Shown here in pieces: positions 60,057 through 64,000 of a stretch of DNA of 64,000 bases (its first letter is position 1; every line of letters starts with the position of its first letter). The position numbers were made by a program, and so were the translations under genes. The DNA comes from Pomacea canaliculata (Eukaryota; Mollusca; Gastropoda; Architaenioglossa; Ampullariidae). The notes under the pieces are model-generated. The model was given only the letters and a program-made list of their open reading frames with translations. It was not told the origin of the DNA and ran no database searches. The stretch is from NCBI RefSeq assembly GCF_003073045.1, contig NC_037592.1, positions 3,399,924-3,463,923 on the forward strand. Direction: 5' to 3'.

Positions 60057-60858
60057 CTCTAAAGGTTGTTTAAAATATATTATGGTTTTACTGCAGATAT
60101 AAAGGTGCACAAAACTTGCACACTAAAACTGAAGATCACAACTTCTAAGTCATTTGCACCTGGTCACGTTTTGTTAACTGAAAGATACAACCCCCACCCT
60201 CCCAAAAAAGAAAACTTGCTATGTATTTTTCAAGCACAAGTGTCAATAAATAGAAGCCATAACAACAAACAAATTAAAAATAAGAAGCCTGAGAACAACC
60301 TCTCTCTTAGATGTAAAGTTGGTTTGTTATATGTTTATAATGTTTTTACATTATATTTGTGGTAGATTCAGCAATGTCCTATCACATAGGTATAAAAGTG
60401 GCCAAGCATAGTAAAAGACCATCTCAGCAAGACAAGAATGTAGATAAAAGGCACTTGTAAAATAAATGAAATGTATGCATCTAGATATGCACTGGTTTGT
60501 ACACAAATGTGCACATGCACACTTTCTCTTTCATATGGATATAGACATGCATGCTTGCAAACACAGAGGAAGGCAAGAATGGTGAAAATACAGCCATAAA
60601 CAAATGCATGGATCCACACGTCATGTACACACACACATATATACAAGATCCAGCCATTAGTTACAAACATATGCAAACATGAGGCTGTGTAGTGCGCTTG
60701 CACACACAGTTCATAAGATGTCAGATTTTTTGTGCTGTATTCAGCTATTGTCTTTGAGGTACATGACAAAACAAAATCTATACACAGAAGGCAATTTCTG
60801 ACATTTCGAGCTAAAAATAAATTAATCTCAAGGAAAAATGTAGATCTTGAAGTCTTTA

Positions 60859-61085
60859 TTTTTTTTTTTTTTTTTTTAGGCCCTGGGCATAGGCGATACA
60901 GTCTTAACTGTTGTCGATGTTTCGGTAGCAAGGATTTGTTTTACGGGGTGGGGTGGCCCTCCTCCTTTTCAGCCGGGCTGGGATGCCACATGCAGAGAAA
61001 GAACAGCATAGACGAGAAATGAACTCAGGGCAGCAACCTGTATTGGTGACAGGCGCTAATAACCGGAATGATCAATGTTCCAATG
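60859..61085 (-). mobile_element. SINE on the minus strand with poly(A) tail
   Basis: Read on the minus strand, the sequence near 61070-61000 has a tRNA-like promoter (TTATTAGCGCCTGTC, then GAGTTCATTTCTC as a degenerate B box). The element ends in a run of about 19 A at 60877-60859. The order promoter head, body, poly(A) is that of a retroposed SINE. The family differs from the two copies at 21.8 and 30.7 kb. Target duplications are not clear. Confidence 0.5.
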
Positions 61086-63573
61086 CAAAGAAAACTATTC
61101 CAGCATGATTAGGAATAGGTGAGGAACCAACCTTTAACTCACAAGTACCAGCACATGGCTAGAATGCCAAACCCAAAAGTGCATCACACATCATAAATAT
61201 TAATAAATAATAAGCTGTCGACAGACGCACATTTATGACACCGGTTTTAGATGAGATGACTACTTCACTAGAACCAAACCAGACCCCTTATTTCTGTCTT
61301 TAAAATCAGCACATACATACTTTTTTTTTTATTTGGCCAAACTTTGTTTTACAGCATGTAAGGCTTATTTAAGAACAAAAGGAAGACATTGTCCCATATT
61401 TGTAAATGCACCTTAAATAAATTGTTGCGATATAAAAGCAGACACAAAAAGTTGATTAACTTAACGATGACTTCTATAATACAACACTAGAAAAAGAAAA
61501 TGGAGGAAATACGTGAAATGCCCACATCACTTCAATCCTCTAGCTTCTTTTCATGGACATCTATCAAGATTGTCCCTGCACACAATCCTCTAGCTCCCTC
61601 TTAAGGACAAGTACCAAGACTATGATTGTAAATGAAGCACTCTCTCTCTTTCTGATAGTGTGAAGGCTGTTAAACAGTGTCACTGCAATTAAAGGAACTG
61701 TTTCACCTCTACAGCAATGTCTTTCCAGTAATTTTTTTTTTTTGTCCGGTAAATTTCAAAATTAAAAACTTCTCCCTCACCATCTAGCTTCCGTTCATTT
61801 TTGATTGACTGCACCTATCTTTCTGATCTCATCCTGCATATCTTAAAATAAAAGCCTACAATGCAAGTCTCTCACCAGCCCACTTGCTTTCAGCAGTTTC
61901 CGACAAGTGTCAGTTGTAGCACTGGATTTTACTACATATTTGCACCAGACTCACAAGAAGACTACTAAAGCAAACTCAAGTTGGCCCAAACCAATGTCCT
62001 GTCAAAACTTCTGTTTTTCTGCTTTTAAAATTTTATATCCTTTCATACGATGGTAATCCATTTCTTTGTGCATGAGCCACAAATTGTAAAAAATGTGCAG
62101 TGAACTGTAAATAGTAAACTGTAACTGAATTTCTGGTCATGAAGAAATGGTAAAATATTTACAGGATAAAAAAAATCATATGCACGGAGATCTCATTGTT
62201 GATACAAGGGCAGTTAGTTAACCACATCAAGAATTTGTTTTTTTATCAATATCTAAATTTAACCTTTTTCCTTTCCCTTCTTATGTACTATTTAGTTTTA
62301 AGTGAATACACACATTTCATTTTGATTGCAATTACCTTTAAAGTTTTTACATCAAAAACAAAGTTTTTAGTTCAAAAATTCAAATGAAAGAATAGGCACA
62401 GTTCACTTTACAGTGTGATATGACAAAGAAAATTGTAGCAAAATGTGGAGGTCTCATGGTGGACCTCAACATACATATCAAATATGCATCAGTAGGTGTC
62501 AGATGTAAAAAAAAACAAAAAACAAAACAAACTACAAGTGGAAACAATATACAGTAAAGCAGAGACTGACTCAAAATTACTTTATGAAAAACCTATCCTG
62601 TCCTTGCAGTGACACACATTTGCCATATTCAATACCTGTAAATTTGAAAAAAATTGCCTTGACCAACAGACGCAAATGACCGACCAAACAATAATAATTA
62701 CTGCTACACAGAAGACTAAGGACTACATAGAAACTTTAGGACATAACAGCACCTGAGCTTGAAAGTTAGACAGCAGCGATCAAGACGAAATCGTACATCT
62801 GTTTCCAAACACTTTAAAAATTATGCTTAAGGCAAAAGTTTCTTTAAGTATATAAACTGAGTAAAAGTAGAAAGATTTCTGACAGTCTGATTCTGGTATA
62901 GCGACAGATTACCCAAGTCCAGTGTGGCAACAGTGAAGGATGTGTCACCAAGACATCAAAATCTTGAACAGATCTCGCCTCAGGCACACAGTTTCTCTTT
63001 TAATGTGACACCTGTTTACAGGTTAGGACTTGTCATGATAAAGCCTCAGTTACTAACTCAACTGCATTAAATGTCCATCAAGTACTAGCTAACTTCTGCT
63101 CTGGTAGCTATCATTCTGGCATATAGCTAATGAGATTTAAAACCTGATTAAAACCTGATAAAGTTCTACTACAGAAACAACCAACAGCTTTGGACAATAA
63201 TAATGTGATCAGTTACTGATGTTTAGTCAGTTAAGTTAAACCAATAAAGATTCCAGTTAGTTTTGTGATGTTTTTTAATGTATAAGAAATTCAGTACCAA
63301 CTAATATTTTGCTAAGTGAGATGAAAACTGTTTACTTCTTCATGGAAAAAACCCCAGTCCACCGATTAAAGCACATAAGGCAAAAAGCATAAAAACACAG
63401 ATCCTGCAGCTTGCAGGAAATAATCCTTCATTGCTTAACTTTAAACTACAGATCACAATGGTTCTTCTGAAAGACTTGCAAAAGCTGTATAAGCTTAGTT
63501 TGTCACAAATTGTTTCATGCAGACACATTTCTACTTTCTTCTTGCATGTACCAAAATATACCCATATTCAAAA

Positions 63574-64000
<427 letters not shown>

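Larger units (their letters stand above)
57870..63573. other. spacer and probable 3' UTR of the DEF8-like gene
   Basis: No coding exon is supported. The 157-codon plus-strand frame at 58191-58664 overlaps a SINE-like head and has no domain. Minus-strand AATAAA signals (TTTATT here) at 61328-61333 and further left near 59230 could end the DEF8-like transcript. Repeats inside are listed separately. Diverged direct repeats starting AATCCTCTAGCT occur at about 61535 and 61586. Confidence 0.45.

Overview
The window is animal nuclear DNA. The genes have many short exons separated by AT-rich GT-AG introns, 3' ends carry AATAAA signals, and the spacers hold minisatellites, LINE, SINE, hAT and LTR remnants. 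One ancestral-type animal Myb, together with the style of the repeats (a non-LTR element of the kind common in lophotrochozoans, and tRNA-derived SINEs), suggests an invertebrate, most likely a mollusc and probably a gastropod. That placement is inference. Nothing looks bacterial or viral in origin.

1-17.9 kb has no gene that I can support. It contains a ~34-bp minisatellite (3374-8412) interrupted by two separate insertions: a solo LTR (3484-4036, 4-bp target duplication) and a decayed endonuclease/reverse-transcriptase LINE on the minus strand (4518-7737, ~13-bp target duplication). A second minisatellite of 42/45-bp units lies at 13137-13718. Scattered CRE palindromes and a CCAAT motif at 10.1-10.6 kb look promoter-like, but no gene is visible beside them.

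17.9-24.2 kb holds a small plus-strand gene encoding a 166-residue RING-like zinc protein (two coding exons, 20327-21170). A TATA-containing GC-rich region at 17.9-18.2 kb may be its promoter. A tRNA-derived SINE and a hAT MITE lie in its 3' flank.

24.2-41.1 kb is a complete minus-strand Myb gene. I could join 17 coding exons in phase into a 674-residue R1R2R3 Myb with the conserved C-terminal motifs of the MYB/MYBL1/MYBL2 family. Its CCAAT-containing promoter is at about 41.0 kb, and a short uORF overlaps its start codon.

42.3-57.9 kb is a minus-strand EIF4G2 (DAP5/NAT1/p97) gene. I resolved 24 coding exons plus a noncoding first exon. They encode the MIF4G, MA3 and C-terminal W2 domains, with a linker expanded in glycine and glutamine. 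Reading phase and homology both say one MA3 exon is missing from my model.

57.9-63.6 kb is a repeat-bearing spacer or 3' UTR with a perfect 3 x 32-bp tandem repeat, a 428-bp hAT element with a perfect 8-bp target duplication, and SINEs. The last 430 bases carry the final two exons of a third minus-strand gene, a Rubicon-homology zinc-ribbon protein most like DEF8.

The three minus-strand genes share orientation but appear to be separate transcription units. They concern cell-cycle transcription (Myb), cap-independent or uORF-linked translation (EIF4G2), and endolysosomal trafficking (DEF8-like). I found no evidence that they form one system.
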